In this document: in pieces, positions 51,209 to 61,221 of the stretch
Layout of the letters: each line of letters begins with the position of its first letter
How positions within the stretch are numbered: the stretch's first letter is position 1
From: Parapedobacter sp. SGR-10
Lineage (GTDB): Bacteria; Bacteroidota; Bacteroidia; Sphingobacteriales; Sphingobacteriaceae
DNA: 64,000 nt
Assembly: GCF_011030405.1 (NCBI RefSeq)
Contig: NZ_JAAJTJ010000018.1
Location: forward strand, 16,140-80,139
Direction: 5' to 3'
Notes under the pieces: generated by a model
Seen by the model: only the letters and a program-made list of their open reading frames with translations
What the model was told of the DNA's origin: nothing
The model's database searches: none
Translations under genes and position numbers: made by a program

Positions 51209-51216
51209 CAAATATA
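51209..51216 (-). promoter_or_regulatory. -7 element of the hybrid kinase promoter
   Basis: TATATTTG on the minus strand, 34 bases before the start codon. No matching -33 element was found. Confidence 0.35.
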
Positions 51217-51249
51217 ATGAATTTAATTTTTCTTTGATGTAAATTAACA

Positions 51250-51280
51250 TTGTCTGAATGCAAAAAATATGTCATCTTTG
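51250..51280 (+). promoter_or_regulatory. Promoter of the 51298 membrane protein-dxr unit
   Basis: TTG (51250-51252), 20 bases, CATCTTTG (51273-51280; one change from TAnnTTTG). The leader would be about 10 bases. Confidence 0.45.
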
Positions 51281-51297
51281 TAACATTATCGTTCAAC

Positions 51298-52089
51298 ATG
51301 TTAGAATTTCTTAAGGAAAGTACTTTTAAGGCCAATGATGTCATTGTTAGGGGCTTGCATATTTTAAAGAGGCATTATATTTCGATAGCCGGATTGTGCT
51401 TCCTCCTGTTCATGACGAACAATCTGTCGACTTTTTTGGCCGGATATTTCGATGCACCGGCATTAGGCTTTGTGAAATACCCTCTATTTATTCTTTTTGT
51501 AACCTTGTTTTTTGGTTTACAGCTTGTTTTGATCAAGCGGGCGGTCTTGTTGGCAAAAGGTATCGAACGTACGGAACTGAAAAATTATATCCCTACTTTG
51601 AAACAGTTTGTGAACTTTCTGCTGGGATTGGTTATCTATTCGTTTCTCTCCGGAGTCGTTTATTTGCTTTGCTCTGTATTGGCGTGGCCGTTGTTGTATA
51701 TAGGGGTCAATATGGAAACTATTTCCTATGAAATCAATCCCTTGCTGACCGGATTTGTAATGATGTTGATCCTGATAAGGATTTCTTTCTTTCCTTTTTT
51801 TATATTAGTGAATAATTTTAATATCTTTCGGGCAGGACGATTGAGTGTGGCTTTTACGAAAGGTAATGTCATTGATTTATTGGTATTGATGTTCAGTTTG
51901 GCATCCACCTATATTTTGCAATTGACATTCGAATATTTAGGGTATAGTCTTTTGGCAACCTTGTCTAGTGTACTAAATACGTTTATCGTTATTCCGCTGG
52001 TCAGTTTGGTGTTGGCAATAGCTTACACAGATATGATACAGGAATATAAGGGGAGTGACAACCCTGAATTGTTTAAGAATATTATTTAA
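51298..52089 (+). CDS. Integral membrane protein, function unknown
   Basis: The 263-residue protein has about six hydrophobic helices (e.g. YISIAGLCFLLFMTNNL, LFILFVTLFFGLQLVLI, FLLGLVIYSFLSGVVYL) and no signal peptide. I recognise no motif. The ATG at 51298 is preferred over an upstream TTG that is part of the promoter. It is followed by dxr after 11 bases and may be co-transcribed with it. Confidence 0.8.
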   Translation: MLEFLKESTFKANDVIVRGLHILKRHYISIAGLCFLLFMTNNLSTFLAGYFDAPALGFVKYPLFILFVTLFFGLQLVLIKRAVLLAKGIERTELKNYIPTLKQFVNFLLGLVIYSFLSGVVYLLCSVLAWPLLYIGVNMETISYEINPLLTGFVMMLILIRISFFPFFILVNNFNIFRAGRLSVAFTKGNVIDLLVLMFSLASTYILQLTFEYLGYSLLATLSSVLNTFIVIPLVSLVLAIAYTDMIQEYKGSDNPELFKNII

Positions 52090-52100
52090 GAGGTGTTGTT

Positions 52101-53264
52101 TTGGAGAAAAGGAATTTAGCGATCTTGGGTTCTACGGGAAGTGTAGGTACACAGGCTTTGGAGGTGGTGCGCAGCTTTCCGGAACGCTTTGATATCTCCG
52201 TCCTGACGGCAAATAATAATTATGAGACATTAATTGCACAGGCATTGGAATTTAGGCCTATGGCCGTTGTCATATTACAGAATGATCTATATAGTCCTGT
52301 TGAGGAGGCATTATCGGGGACTGGTATACAGGTTTTGTCAGGTGCTGATGCACTGTCTGAAGTGGTAGAACTGGAGCAGATCAATGTTGTGCTCAATGCC
52401 ATCGTCGGCTCTGCCGGACTCAAGCCTACAATAAATGCGATCCAAAAAGGAAAGGATATAGCTTTGGCCAACAAGGAGACGCTGGTTGTTGCGGGTGAGC
52501 TGGTCATGGGATTGGCTAATCAGCATGGAGTCAAGATCCTGCCTGTTGATTCGGAGCATTCCGCTATCTTCCAATGTTTGGTAGGAGAGTCCAATCCTAT
52601 TGAAAAGATCTACTTGACAGCATCCGGGGGACCTTTCAGAGGTAAAAATAGAGATGAGTTGCTTTTTGTGACCAAGGATCAAGCCCTCAAACATCCAAAT
52701 TGGTCAATGGGTGCAAAGATTACAATTGATTCGGCATCGTTGATGAATAAAGGACTTGAAGTCATCGAAGCCAAATGGCTTTTCGGCTTATCGCCTGAGC
52801 AAATCGATGTGATCATACATCCACAATCTATTATCCATTCCATTGTACAGTTTGAAGACGGCTCGATGAAGGCCCAAATGGGACTACCGGATATGAAGTT
52901 GCCTATACAGTATGCCTTGACCTATCCTAAGCGTTATGCCAACAACTATCCTAGATTTGATTTTATGGCCCATAAAGAGTTGACCTTCGAACGGCCGGAC
53001 ATGGAGACTTTTCATAATCTGAAGTTGGCTTATCAAGCATTGCGAGAGGGAGGCAATCGTCCGTGTGTACTCAACGCGGCTAATGAAATTGCGGTAGAGG
53101 CTTTTTTGAGGGGCGAAGTTTCTTTTCTGGGTATGAGTGAAATCATCGAGGAGACATTATGTCAGATAAAGAATGTGGATAACCCGAATCTATCGGACTA
53201 TATGGCTTGTGATGAAGAAAGTAGGCTTGTGGCACGAAATTTAGTGTTGAGTAGTGCGTACTGA
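52101..53264 (+). CDS. dxr: 1-deoxy-D-xylulose 5-phosphate reductoisomerase, TTG start
   Basis: The 387-residue enzyme makes MEP in the isoprenoid pathway using NADPH. The N-terminal nucleotide-binding motif is LAILGSTGSVGTQ; the metal and substrate sites are in PVDSEHSAIFQCL and SGGPF, then SMGAKITIDSASLMNKGLEVIEAK in family blocks. The start is a TTG: no ATG lies upstream in frame, and the family begins right at this point. It supplies precursors for menaquinone and the prenyl substrate of the UbiA enzyme. Confidence 0.95.
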   Translation: MEKRNLAILGSTGSVGTQALEVVRSFPERFDISVLTANNNYETLIAQALEFRPMAVVILQNDLYSPVEEALSGTGIQVLSGADALSEVVELEQINVVLNAIVGSAGLKPTINAIQKGKDIALANKETLVVAGELVMGLANQHGVKILPVDSEHSAIFQCLVGESNPIEKIYLTASGGPFRGKNRDELLFVTKDQALKHPNWSMGAKITIDSASLMNKGLEVIEAKWLFGLSPEQIDVIIHPQSIIHSIVQFEDGSMKAQMGLPDMKLPIQYALTYPKRYANNYPRFDFMAHKELTFERPDMETFHNLKLAYQALREGGNRPCVLNAANEIAVEAFLRGEVSFLGMSEIIEETLCQIKNVDNPNLSDYMACDEESRLVARNLVLSSAY

Positions 53265-53351
53265 GTGTTGTAGTCACAAGCAGAATGCTTGCGACAGCTA
53301 AAGAGAGGAGAGAGTTTTTTAATTTTTAATTTTGACTTTTTAATTTAATAC

Positions 53352-54671
53352 ATGGGAGCATTGGTAATGATCGGGCAAGTGATATTAGCCCTCTCTATAT
53401 TGATCATATTGCATGAGTTGGGACATTTTCTGGCCGCGCGTATGTTTGGTATAAAAGTAGAAAAGTTTTATTTGTTTTTTGATGCCTGGGGTGTCAAGCT
53501 GTTCAAATTCAATTATAAGGGTTGTGAATATGGTATAGGCTGGCTTCCTTTGGGAGGGTACGTCAAGATTGCGGGAATGATCGACGAATCCATGGATATG
53601 GAACAACTCAAGGAGGAACCCAAGCCATGGGAATTTCGATCCAAACCGGCATGGCAACGCCTTATTGTCATGTTGGGCGGTATCATTGTGAACGTGATTG
53701 TCGGTATTGTCGTCTATTGGATGCTTACATTTGCGTATGGTGAGCAGGATATCGACAATACTAAACTTGTGAATGGTATCGTACCAGGTATCATCGGTAA
53801 GGATATCGGTTTGGAAGCAGGGGACAGGATACAGGCGATCAATGGTAGAACGGTGGTCAACTATAAGGAATTACTGTCTGCAGAGGTGCTGATGGGAGAT
53901 GCTGTGCTGCAGGTCAGCCGTGAGGGACAGCTGTTGGATATCAAAGTACCTTCGGATATACTGAACAAGGTTGCGGATCACAAGAAAAATGAGTTTGTAG
54001 AGCCTCGTTTGCGTATGATGGGCGTGGATTTTGTGCAGGAGAAATCGGAGGCTGAGAAAATGGGGCTACGAGCAGGTGACAGTATCGTCCGTGTAAATGG
54101 CAGTCCTATCGTTTACTTTGATCAATTTAAGGCAGCTGTTAAAGAGAAAAGCAAGCAGACTGTTTCGCTGGATGTCATCCGTCAAAATGCACAAATTACA
54201 TTGACAGGCCAGGTGGCCGAAGATGGCACATTGGGCTTTGGCATGAGATCGGATCCTAGTATCGTCATGATCACTAGGGAATACACTTTCACCCAAGCAT
54301 TTCCCGTAGGGGTGAACAAAGCTTTTTCTATTATTACGGATAATATTAAAGGGTTTGGAAAGATATTTAAAGGTGACGTGAGGGCGGACAAGGCACTGTC
54401 CGGTCCCGTAGGTATTGCCAAGATGTTTGGTACTGAAGTGGATTGGTTCCGTTTTTGGAACTTGGTGGGTATGCTTTCTATGGCATTGGCATTTATGAAC
54501 CTGCTGCCTATTCCTGCATTGGACGGTGGACATGTGGTCTTCCTGCTGATCGAGATGATCCAAGGAAAGCCATTGAGCGAAAAAGTATTGGAACGAGCGC
54601 AGATAATAGGATTCTTTATTTTGATTGCCTTGATGATATTTACGTTGGGGAACGATATTATCAAGTGGTAG
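53352..54671 (+). CDS. rseP: RIP metalloprotease RseP (site-2 protease)
   Basis: The 439-residue inner-membrane zinc protease has HELGH at 21-25 in the first helix, two PDZ-like regions (about 130-200 and 215-290), and the second active-site motif NLLPIPALDGGHVV near the C-terminus. It cuts transmembrane anti-sigma factors and remnant signal peptides. FecR-type anti-sigma factors can be substrates in other bacteria, so the protein at 3037 could be one; this is inference. The 87-bp gap before it contains a REP-like hairpin (53273-53295). Confidence 0.95.
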   Translation: MGALVMIGQVILALSILIILHELGHFLAARMFGIKVEKFYLFFDAWGVKLFKFNYKGCEYGIGWLPLGGYVKIAGMIDESMDMEQLKEEPKPWEFRSKPAWQRLIVMLGGIIVNVIVGIVVYWMLTFAYGEQDIDNTKLVNGIVPGIIGKDIGLEAGDRIQAINGRTVVNYKELLSAEVLMGDAVLQVSREGQLLDIKVPSDILNKVADHKKNEFVEPRLRMMGVDFVQEKSEAEKMGLRAGDSIVRVNGSPIVYFDQFKAAVKEKSKQTVSLDVIRQNAQITLTGQVAEDGTLGFGMRSDPSIVMITREYTFTQAFPVGVNKAFSIITDNIKGFGKIFKGDVRADKALSGPVGIAKMFGTEVDWFRFWNLVGMLSMALAFMNLLPIPALDGGHVVFLLIEMIQGKPLSEKVLERAQIIGFFILIALMIFTLGNDIIKW

Positions 54672-54719
54672 ATCCATAAAAAAAATCCCGAGTTTAAACT
54701 CGGGATTTTTTTTATGGAT
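54672..54719. terminator. Bidirectional terminator between rseP and ppk1
   Basis: A perfect 48-bp palindrome (24-base arms, core AATCCCGAGTTT) with T8 and A8 tracts. It serves both convergent genes. Confidence 0.95.
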
Positions 54720-56776
54720 TATGCTTCTTTCAAGAAGCGATACAGTTCGATCTGGGAACGGAATTCTTCTTTTTTACCGAGGACGTAGGTGTTGTCCAAT
54801 GTATCGTCCAATATCCTGGCTTTGACATTGTCCTTTAGCTGTATTTTCAGCATTTCTATCAATTGTGTCTTGATGTCCTTGTTGAAAATTCTAGCGGCAG
54901 CCTCGATGCGATAATCCAGATTTCGCGTCATCCAGTCGGCAGATGAAATATAGACGTGTTCCTTACCTCCATGGTAAAAGTACATGACACGAGCATGTTC
55001 TAGGTACTCATCGACAATACTGATGGCATGTATGGGTTTTTGAAATGTCTTTTGGTTGACGGCACAGAAAATACTCCGCACGATCATTTCGATCTTGACA
55101 CCGGCCTCGGAAGCTTCATAAAGCTTTTTGATGATGGCCTTGTCGCTGAGGGAGTTGACCTTGATGATGATATGCGCTTTTTTTCCTGCTTTGGCTTCGG
55201 CTATTTCCATGTCCAGATAAGCAAGGATCGTATTGCGCATATCCGTCGGGCAGAATAAAAGTCCTTTGCCGGATTTCAAGGCTTGGGAAATGTCAGGCTT
55301 AGCTTTTTTCAATCCGGCAAAAAGCCGGTTGATATCGGCCATGATATTTCTATTGCTGGTCATCAGACAATAGTCCCCATACAATCGAGCAGTTTTTTCG
55401 TTTATATTACCTGTGCTGACGAAACCGTACTGTATGGTTTTGTTGTTCACTCGTTTCTTGATGATACAGAGTTTGGCATGTGTTTTTTTGTGGGGTAGGC
55501 CTATGAGAACTTTGACACCTTCGGTCTCAAAACGATCTTTCCATTCCAGATTGTTCTCTTCATCAAACCTTGCTCTAAGTTCCAATAGTACCGTCACTTC
55601 TTTACCATTGCGTACTGCATTGACCAATGCATTGGCTATTTTGGAATTCGGCGCCAAGCGATAGGCAGTGATCTGTATAGAGATCACTGCCGGATCCATA
55701 GCAGCTTCGCGCAACAGATCGATGACAGGTGTGAACGTATGATAGGGCAAGGAAAGCAATACGTCCTGTTGGACGATGACATCCGTGATTCTTTGTTGTC
55801 CTTTGAATAGGGGATGGACGAAAGAAGTACGCTCTTTGGGGGTATGGTACTTGGCGAATACCTCTGGAAAGTCCATAAAATGTTTGAAATTATGGATCTT
55901 TTGTCCGGGAATGATGCTGTCCTTCTTGGAAAGGTTTAATTTTTTGATCAGATATTCGACCAGTTTTTGGTCCATGTCTTTGTCAAAGACAAAACGTGTC
56001 GGTTTGCCTTTCCGTCGGTTCTTTACGGCCTTGGCTATTTTGTCGACCATGGTCGTGTTGATATCGTAGTCCAGATCGAATTCGGCGTCCCGTGTGATTT
56101 TGAACGCATGTGCCTTGAATTCATCAAAACCGAAGTAGGAGAATATAAATGGTAGGTTGAATTTGATGATATCCTCCAATAATATGACATGTACTTCGTT
56201 TGTCGGAGAAGGAAGGATGATAAAGCGGTTGATCTGACGTGTCGGTATTTCGATGATGGCAAATTTGGTTTCGTACTGCCAGTCTTTTTTCATCATAGCG
56301 ACACCGAGATACAGGGACTTATCCCGTAGATAGGGAATAGGACGCTCATCGCTCAGTAGCAACGGAATAACATTGGATTCGACTTCGTCTTCGTAATATT
56401 GCTTGACAAAAGCTTGCTGTTCTTTGTCTAGATCTTCACTGGTCTTGATAAAGACATTTTGCTTGGCCATCTCCTTTTGGACGTCCAGCCAAATGTTGTC
56501 AAACTTTTTTTGTTGTTTGATGACCGTTTCATTGATTTCGTCCAGTATAAGTTGGGGTTTTTCAAAGAAAATATCCTTGGCTTCTTTTTCGTCTACGGCC
56601 AAAGCACGCTTGAGACCTGCTACGCGCACACGAAAGAATTCATCCAGATTGTTTGAAAATATACCCAAAAACTTGATGCGTAAGGGTAAAGGGTTTGTCT
56701 TGTCTGCTGCTTCCTGAAGTACCCTGCCGTTGAAACTCAGCCAACTAATATCTCTAGGAATAAACTTTCGTGCCAT
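54719..56776 (-). CDS. ppk1: Polyphosphate kinase 1
   Basis: The 685-residue enzyme makes inorganic polyphosphate from ATP. It has the N-terminal domain (RDISWLSFNGRVLQEA), the head domain, and two phospholipase D-like C-terminal domains with the phosphorylated histidine in LPHKKTHAKLCII and the second catalytic block in CLMTSNRNIMADINRLF to YISSADWMTRNLDYR in family order. Length is standard. It converges with rseP. Confidence 0.96.
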   Translation of the reverse strand: MARKFIPRDISWLSFNGRVLQEAADKTNPLPLRIKFLGIFSNNLDEFFRVRVAGLKRALAVDEKEAKDIFFEKPQLILDEINETVIKQQKKFDNIWLDVQKEMAKQNVFIKTSEDLDKEQQAFVKQYYEDEVESNVIPLLLSDERPIPYLRDKSLYLGVAMMKKDWQYETKFAIIEIPTRQINRFIILPSPTNEVHVILLEDIIKFNLPFIFSYFGFDEFKAHAFKITRDAEFDLDYDINTTMVDKIAKAVKNRRKGKPTRFVFDKDMDQKLVEYLIKKLNLSKKDSIIPGQKIHNFKHFMDFPEVFAKYHTPKERTSFVHPLFKGQQRITDVIVQQDVLLSLPYHTFTPVIDLLREAAMDPAVISIQITAYRLAPNSKIANALVNAVRNGKEVTVLLELRARFDEENNLEWKDRFETEGVKVLIGLPHKKTHAKLCIIKKRVNNKTIQYGFVSTGNINEKTARLYGDYCLMTSNRNIMADINRLFAGLKKAKPDISQALKSGKGLLFCPTDMRNTILAYLDMEIAEAKAGKKAHIIIKVNSLSDKAIIKKLYEASEAGVKIEMIVRSIFCAVNQKTFQKPIHAISIVDEYLEHARVMYFYHGGKEHVYISSADWMTRNLDYRIEAAARIFNKDIKTQLIEMLKIQLKDNVKARILDDTLDNTYVLGKKEEFRSQIELYRFLKEA

Positions 56777-56891
56777 GCTTGCTTTGATTTCTCCCGCTAA
56801 AGTACTTTTTTGATGTTATCTGAATGTTAAGTTAATGTGAAATGCAGTTTTTTCCGCAGATTTAAACAGTAGGGCAAAAAATCTTTTGTCC

Positions 56892-57269
56892 CTACTTCTT
56901 TCCCGTTCGTTTAACAATATTAATGGCTTGGTATCTGGCGGTGTCGTAATGTGGAGGATCTATGGTCAATGTAGTCGGATAAGGGTAGTTTTTATCGAAA
57001 AAAAATACCTTTGTCGTGCTGTTGAAATCATTGACGGGAAACAGATCGGCACAGGCTTGATAATCTGCTTTGTCCGGATCACCTACGGATATAGCATATA
57101 CCCGGATGATACCACCTTTGTTTTGTTCGTTTCGTACAAATGCGACTTCCTCAAACTGACCGGGCAGAGAATCTATACCGGGCTGGTTAAAGGAATCCCA
57201 TAATGCATAGACCAATACGACAAGAAGAGCTATGGCCAAAAGCCATAGCTTTTTGTTTTTTCTGATCAT
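56892..57269 (-). CDS. Small membrane-anchored protein, function unknown
   Basis: The 125-residue protein has one N-terminal hydrophobic helix (LWLLAIALLVVLVYALW, about 8-24) and a soluble, probably periplasmic domain with YPYPTTLTIDPPHYDTARYQ in short blocks. No named family recognised. It lies 4 bases downstream of the DJ-1/PfpI gene, so the two form an operon. Confidence 0.75.
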   Translation of the reverse strand: MIRKNKKLWLLAIALLVVLVYALWDSFNQPGIDSLPGQFEEVAFVRNEQNKGGIIRVYAISVGDPDKADYQACADLFPVNDFNSTTKVFFFDKNYPYPTTLTIDPPHYDTARYQAINIVKRTGKK

Positions 57270-57273
57270 CTTG

Positions 57274-57852
57274 TTATAGTTGGATAGAGATGCCTAAAAG
57301 TCTGTAAAATTCCTTCAAGATGGTTTGATGTCCAGGCCATGCGGGTGACGTGACCAGATTACCATCGACTATGGATTGATCCGCAGAGATGTTTTTCCAT
57401 GTACCTCCGGCCAATTCAATGTCCGGTCCAACAGCGACGTAGGCAGTCAGTGTCCGACCTTGCAATACTTGTGCTGTTGTCAACACCTGGATGCCGTGAC
57501 ATATGGCTGCTACAGGCTTATTTTTTTCGAAGAAATGTTTGACGATTTCGATTACACGTTTGTTCAACCGGATGTACTCAGCCGAACGTCCGCCTGCAAT
57601 ATATAGACCGTCGTACTCTTCGGGGTTGACACTGTCAAAATCTTTATTGATAGCAAAATTGTGACCACGAAGTTCTTTGTAGGTTTGGTCTCCGGTGAAA
57701 TCGTGTACGGCAGTAGGTACTACATCTCCGTTTTTGCGATCCGGAGCTATGGCGTCCACCTGAATGCCTACCGAACCCATTGCCTGAAAAGGTACCATTG
57801 CTTCGTAATCTTCTACATAATCACCTACTAATAACAATACTTTCTTTGCCAT
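57274..57852 (-). CDS. DJ-1/PfpI family protein
   Basis: The 192-residue cytosolic protein has the nucleophile-elbow cysteine C118 in AAICHGIQVL and the acidic partner in the N-terminal strand (DYVEDYEAMVPFQAM). The family includes glyoxalase III, deglycase-like and stress proteins. The GGRSAEYIRLN segment is typical of the PfpI branch. It is the first gene of a two-gene unit with 56892. Confidence 0.9.
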   Translation of the reverse strand: MAKKVLLLVGDYVEDYEAMVPFQAMGSVGIQVDAIAPDRKNGDVVPTAVHDFTGDQTYKELRGHNFAINKDFDSVNPEEYDGLYIAGGRSAEYIRLNKRVIEIVKHFFEKNKPVAAICHGIQVLTTAQVLQGRTLTAYVAVGPDIELAGGTWKNISADQSIVDGNLVTSPAWPGHQTILKEFYRLLGISIQL

Positions 57853-58119
57853 GATAATATGCTGTTTAAATTATTCTTACAATATACCAAAAAACAATCT
57901 AAGGAACGAAAAGTTTGCGCTTCATCAATTCTTGGCGGCAGAGGAATTTTGGTATTAATATATCTGGCGCAGGCGTCTCCCTAGAATCGCATACGCGTAA
58001 AGATAAGGGTAAAATCAATTCTATTCATTCATAGATTTCTCGTCGTACCTCCTCGAAATGACGACTTTGGTTATTATCTTGATGCTAATACGAGAATCGG
58101 GATGACTACAATAAGTACT

Positions 58120-58674
58120 TTATTGTACTCTCTTCGCCATTTCCCGTTTGGTCTTACGGACTTTGGCTTCCAGCTGGCTACGCAGCAAAGGATTGGTTAT
58201 ACCTTTCCCTTCTTCAAAATTTGTGTAAAAGTTGGGGAGGGAAAAGGTTTCCAGGATATCTGCACCATCACGGGGAAGACGTTGTGTGGCGATTTCTAGT
58301 ACAGACTGGCCTCCTCTGGCTCCATCACTGGTGGCCATTAGAAAGACTGGTTTGCCATTGAATACTTTACGCCCTTTGATACGCGAAACCCAGTCTATCG
58401 TGTTTTTATAGGATGCCGCATAATTTCCATTGTGTTCGGCAAAGGATATAAGGATAAGGTCTGCTCCGTCTATCTTTTCGGCAAACCGTCTTGCTTCCTG
58501 CGGGATGCCGTTTGCGATTTCCCTGTCTCTGGAATACAGCGGCATCTCGTAATCGTTCAGCTCCAGTATTTCGATGCTATCGTCTACTTCTTTGTAATAT
58601 TTGCTTGTACTTGTTACAAACTTTTTATTGATCGAGGTTGAGCTGTTGCTGGCTGCGAAAGCTAATATTTTCAT
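58120..58674 (-). CDS. NADPH-dependent FMN reductase
   Basis: The 184-residue flavodoxin-fold protein has ILAFAASNSSTSINKKFV at the N-terminus (phosphate-binding loop), PLYSRDREIANGIP, and SFAEHNGNYAASYKNTIDWVSR (flavin-binding). It reduces FMN or quinones with NADPH. It could supply FMNH2 to a monooxygenase such as the SsuD-like enzyme at 4311, but it is far away. A repeat element lies just upstream. Confidence 0.9.
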   Translation of the reverse strand: MKILAFAASNSSTSINKKFVTSTSKYYKEVDDSIEILELNDYEMPLYSRDREIANGIPQEARRFAEKIDGADLILISFAEHNGNYAASYKNTIDWVSRIKGRKVFNGKPVFLMATSDGARGGQSVLEIATQRLPRDGADILETFSLPNFYTNFEEGKGITNPLLRSQLEAKVRKTKREMAKRVQ

Positions 58675-58678
58675 GTTG

Positions 58679-58822
58679 TTACCGTAAGGTCGTCCCTATG
58701 GGACTTGTTTGTTGTCTATTATTTATACTATGGGACTATTTTGCTGTTTCCTAATTTTCATGTTTTGATTTTTAGTTCCGTAGAGCCTGTTGTTCCGATT
58801 ATCGGAAAGCGGCCTTATGGAT
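58679..58822. repeat. Intergenic element with GTCCC-TAT-GGGAC hairpin, copy 1
   Basis: TTACCGTAAGGTCGTCCC and the adjoining TATGGGACTT form the left end (58679-58706). GGCCTTATGG (58811-58820) at the right end is the inverse of CCATAAGGCC in copy 2 at 63756. The rest of the 392-bp gap (58675-59066) is AT-rich and shows no gene. Confidence 0.6.
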
Positions 58823-59066
58823 ATTTGAGAATTATCAACTCTATTCAAATTTAAGTGATTTTGTATAAATTCAAATCATTTTCTGTATGTTTGAAAGCAG
58901 AATTTAGAGAATATGAACAGAAAAAGTTGTCTCCCTCCGCCGGGAAATTAATAAGTGTATGTGTTTTAGTATGACGACTTGCCCAATCGTATGGCAGAAT
59001 AGGGTTGTTGTGCTTTTGAAAATGTAATTTATTAATTTCTAAATTCCTCTTTGAGATATACTTTTT

Positions 59067-59940
59067 ATGAAAAAATCATATTTGATACTGCACATTGCGG
59101 TATTGTTAGCCGGTTTTACCGGTATTTTTGCCAAACTGATTTCGTTGAATGAATTTCCTCTTGTTTGGTTCAGGATTCTGTTTTCGACAATTATTCTTTT
59201 TTTTTGTACTGAAACTGTTTAATGTGGTTCGCTGGGCATCGACCAAAGAAGCCTTTAAAATAGCCAGGGTTGGTTTGTTGATTACCATTCACTGGCTTTT
59301 CTTCTACGCGAGCATCAAATACTCCAATATTTCGATTGGAGTAGTCTGTTATTGTCTGACGAGTTTTTTTACAGCAATCTTCGAACCTTTATTGAATAAG
59401 AAGAAGTTTAGCGCCGTACAACTTTTACTGAGTGCATTGACCTTGTTTGGTATCAGTCTGATCTTCCACTTTGATACCTCGTATCAGCTTGGAATTATTT
59501 TGGGGGTGGTTTCTTCAGCTTTTGCGGCGCTGTACACGATTTACAATGAACGTTTGGTCCGCTCGTATGACAGCAAGCTGATCAATTATTACCAGATGGT
59601 CGGTGGTTTGGTGGGACTGACTTTACTATTGCCGGTGTATTTTTATCTTTTTCCAGATGTGCGTTTTGTCCCGAATGTTGCAGATACGATTTATTTGATC
59701 TTATTGGCTTTGTTCTGTACAGTTGGTTTGTACGTGCTCTTTGCAGAAACGCTCAAAAAACTGTCGGCATTTACGGTCAATCTGAGCTTTAATCTGGAAC
59801 CGATTTATGCCATTATTATTGCATTTTTGTTTTTTAAGGAAGGGCAGGAGGTCAACGTCTCATTTTATATCGGGTTGGCTTTTGTAATCGTGTCTGTCGT
59901 GTTGCAGTCATTGATATCGATGAGGGGAAGGCAAAGTTAA
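59067..59940 (+). pseudogene. EamA/DMT-family transporter broken at a T9 tract (frameshift or phase-variable)
   Basis: An ATG at 59067 begins MKKSYLILHIAVLLAGFTGIF, a normal first helix of an EamA transporter, and runs to a T9 tract at 59197-59205. There the frame leads to a stop 16 bases later (TAA near 59219). The remaining helices continue in the +1 frame to 59940. Removing one T joins the halves into a protein of about 290 residues with some ten helices, the right size for the family. Causes could be a real null mutation, slipped-strand switching, transcriptional slippage, or a sequencing error in the homopolymer. Substrate unknown. Confidence 0.85.
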
Positions 59941-60015
59941 GTCGGGTACACGCGACATGGATGTCTAAAAGCCTGTCGAAGCTGGCGCGGATAGGTAGGT
60001 GTGCGCCAATTGACA

Positions 60016-61221
60016 TTACTTTTTCTTCATGTCTCTCAACAGGCTATTGCCGAAATAAAATACAATCACGACACCAATAACAGAGCAAATAATCAATATG
60101 AGATTTCCATATTTATTTTTTGTCTCCGGCTTGGTGCTTTCCAATATTTCTATAGACTTGATAGTGACCTCTGCCAATGTGTCTGGCAGTTGGAGCTCGG
60201 CTTTACGGAGATCATAATTAGGTGTGTTCCAAGTCGTATCGGCTTCCAACGAATAGGTAAAACCCTTTTTCAGCCCGACGATAAGCTGTATGGGTTTTTG
60301 AAATAAAGAGACACTATCTATTTGCAGTGGAGGGTTGTCTTCATTGAATATCCTGATATAAAAGTTGGGATCAAGTATGGGATCGACGGTGTCCCCATGT
60401 TTATTTTCCGGATGCAAGGTTAGGTATGCCCTTGTCCGTATGTGTTTCGATTTTCTACTTTGTGCAATTGTGAATACCTCGGCTTCCCGATGATAGGGCG
60501 GAGGCGTGGCAATATGTATCTGGAAAAAATCAACCGGGGAGTAATAGTCTTTGGATAGGGACAATACCGTTGTTTTTGTCTTTTTGTCATTTTCCAACTG
60601 GAATGAGGTGTTCCTTAGCTTTTCGTAAGAAGCAGGGACAGCCTGCGTTTCCCATTCGCCGATATCCAAAATATTAATAGGCGAAGAGGATTTATTATCA
60701 AATGTGATGCGTATATAGCTATAGTCTGTACGGGGAAAACCAATGGATTTCATCGTAAAGGTTTGCCGCTCATCATACAATCCATCTATGTAGCCTTGAC
60801 TGACGAGATTGAACCATACCTGTTGGTCGTTGCTGCCTTCTATGGTGTACGTCTTGTGCGCAGTCGTATTGGCTATTTTAAAGACATAGTTTTGCTTCTC
60901 CTGTTTGTGGATATTGTCTACAACAATGATTTCTGTACTGTCTACCGTATTGAGCTGTCGATTGTACACTACAGGTCTAAAATCTGTAGTTTCGGAACCT
61001 TCTGTCTTTACTAGATAGGGGACATCATTGCCTTTTTGGTCTTTGATCCGAAGCATACCTGTGTCATGGCCTATCCGGGCACGGAACTCCTGCGGTACGG
61101 CAATGACTTGCCAACCATTTTGTGTAGCTTCTATACGTGCCTGTATCTGTTGAGCAAACGAGTTGGTACAGAAGATACAGGCAAGAATAATCCAATATAT
61201 ATTATTCAGAAATTTTTTCAT
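60016..61221 (-). CDS. DUF3999 family protein
   Basis: The 401-residue protein has a signal peptide (IILACIFCTNSFAQ), a large periplasmic region with a discoidin-like stretch at about 130-200 (TYTIEGSNDQQVWFNLVSQ, IRITFDNKSSSPINILDIGEWE in family blocks), and one C-terminal helix (LILIICSVIGVVIVFYFG, about 373-391). DUF3999 proteins are usually encoded next to DUF2339 proteins, as here; the genes overlap by 20 bases. Function unknown, probably at the envelope. Confidence 0.85.
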   Translation of the reverse strand: MKKFLNNIYWIILACIFCTNSFAQQIQARIEATQNGWQVIAVPQEFRARIGHDTGMLRIKDQKGNDVPYLVKTEGSETTDFRPVVYNRQLNTVDSTEIIVVDNIHKQEKQNYVFKIANTTAHKTYTIEGSNDQQVWFNLVSQGYIDGLYDERQTFTMKSIGFPRTDYSYIRITFDNKSSSPINILDIGEWETQAVPASYEKLRNTSFQLENDKKTKTTVLSLSKDYYSPVDFFQIHIATPPPYHREAEVFTIAQSRKSKHIRTRAYLTLHPENKHGDTVDPILDPNFYIRIFNEDNPPLQIDSVSLFQKPIQLIVGLKKGFTYSLEADTTWNTPNYDLRKAELQLPDTLAEVTIKSIEILESTKPETKNKYGNLILIICSVIGVVIVFYFGNSLLRDMKKK

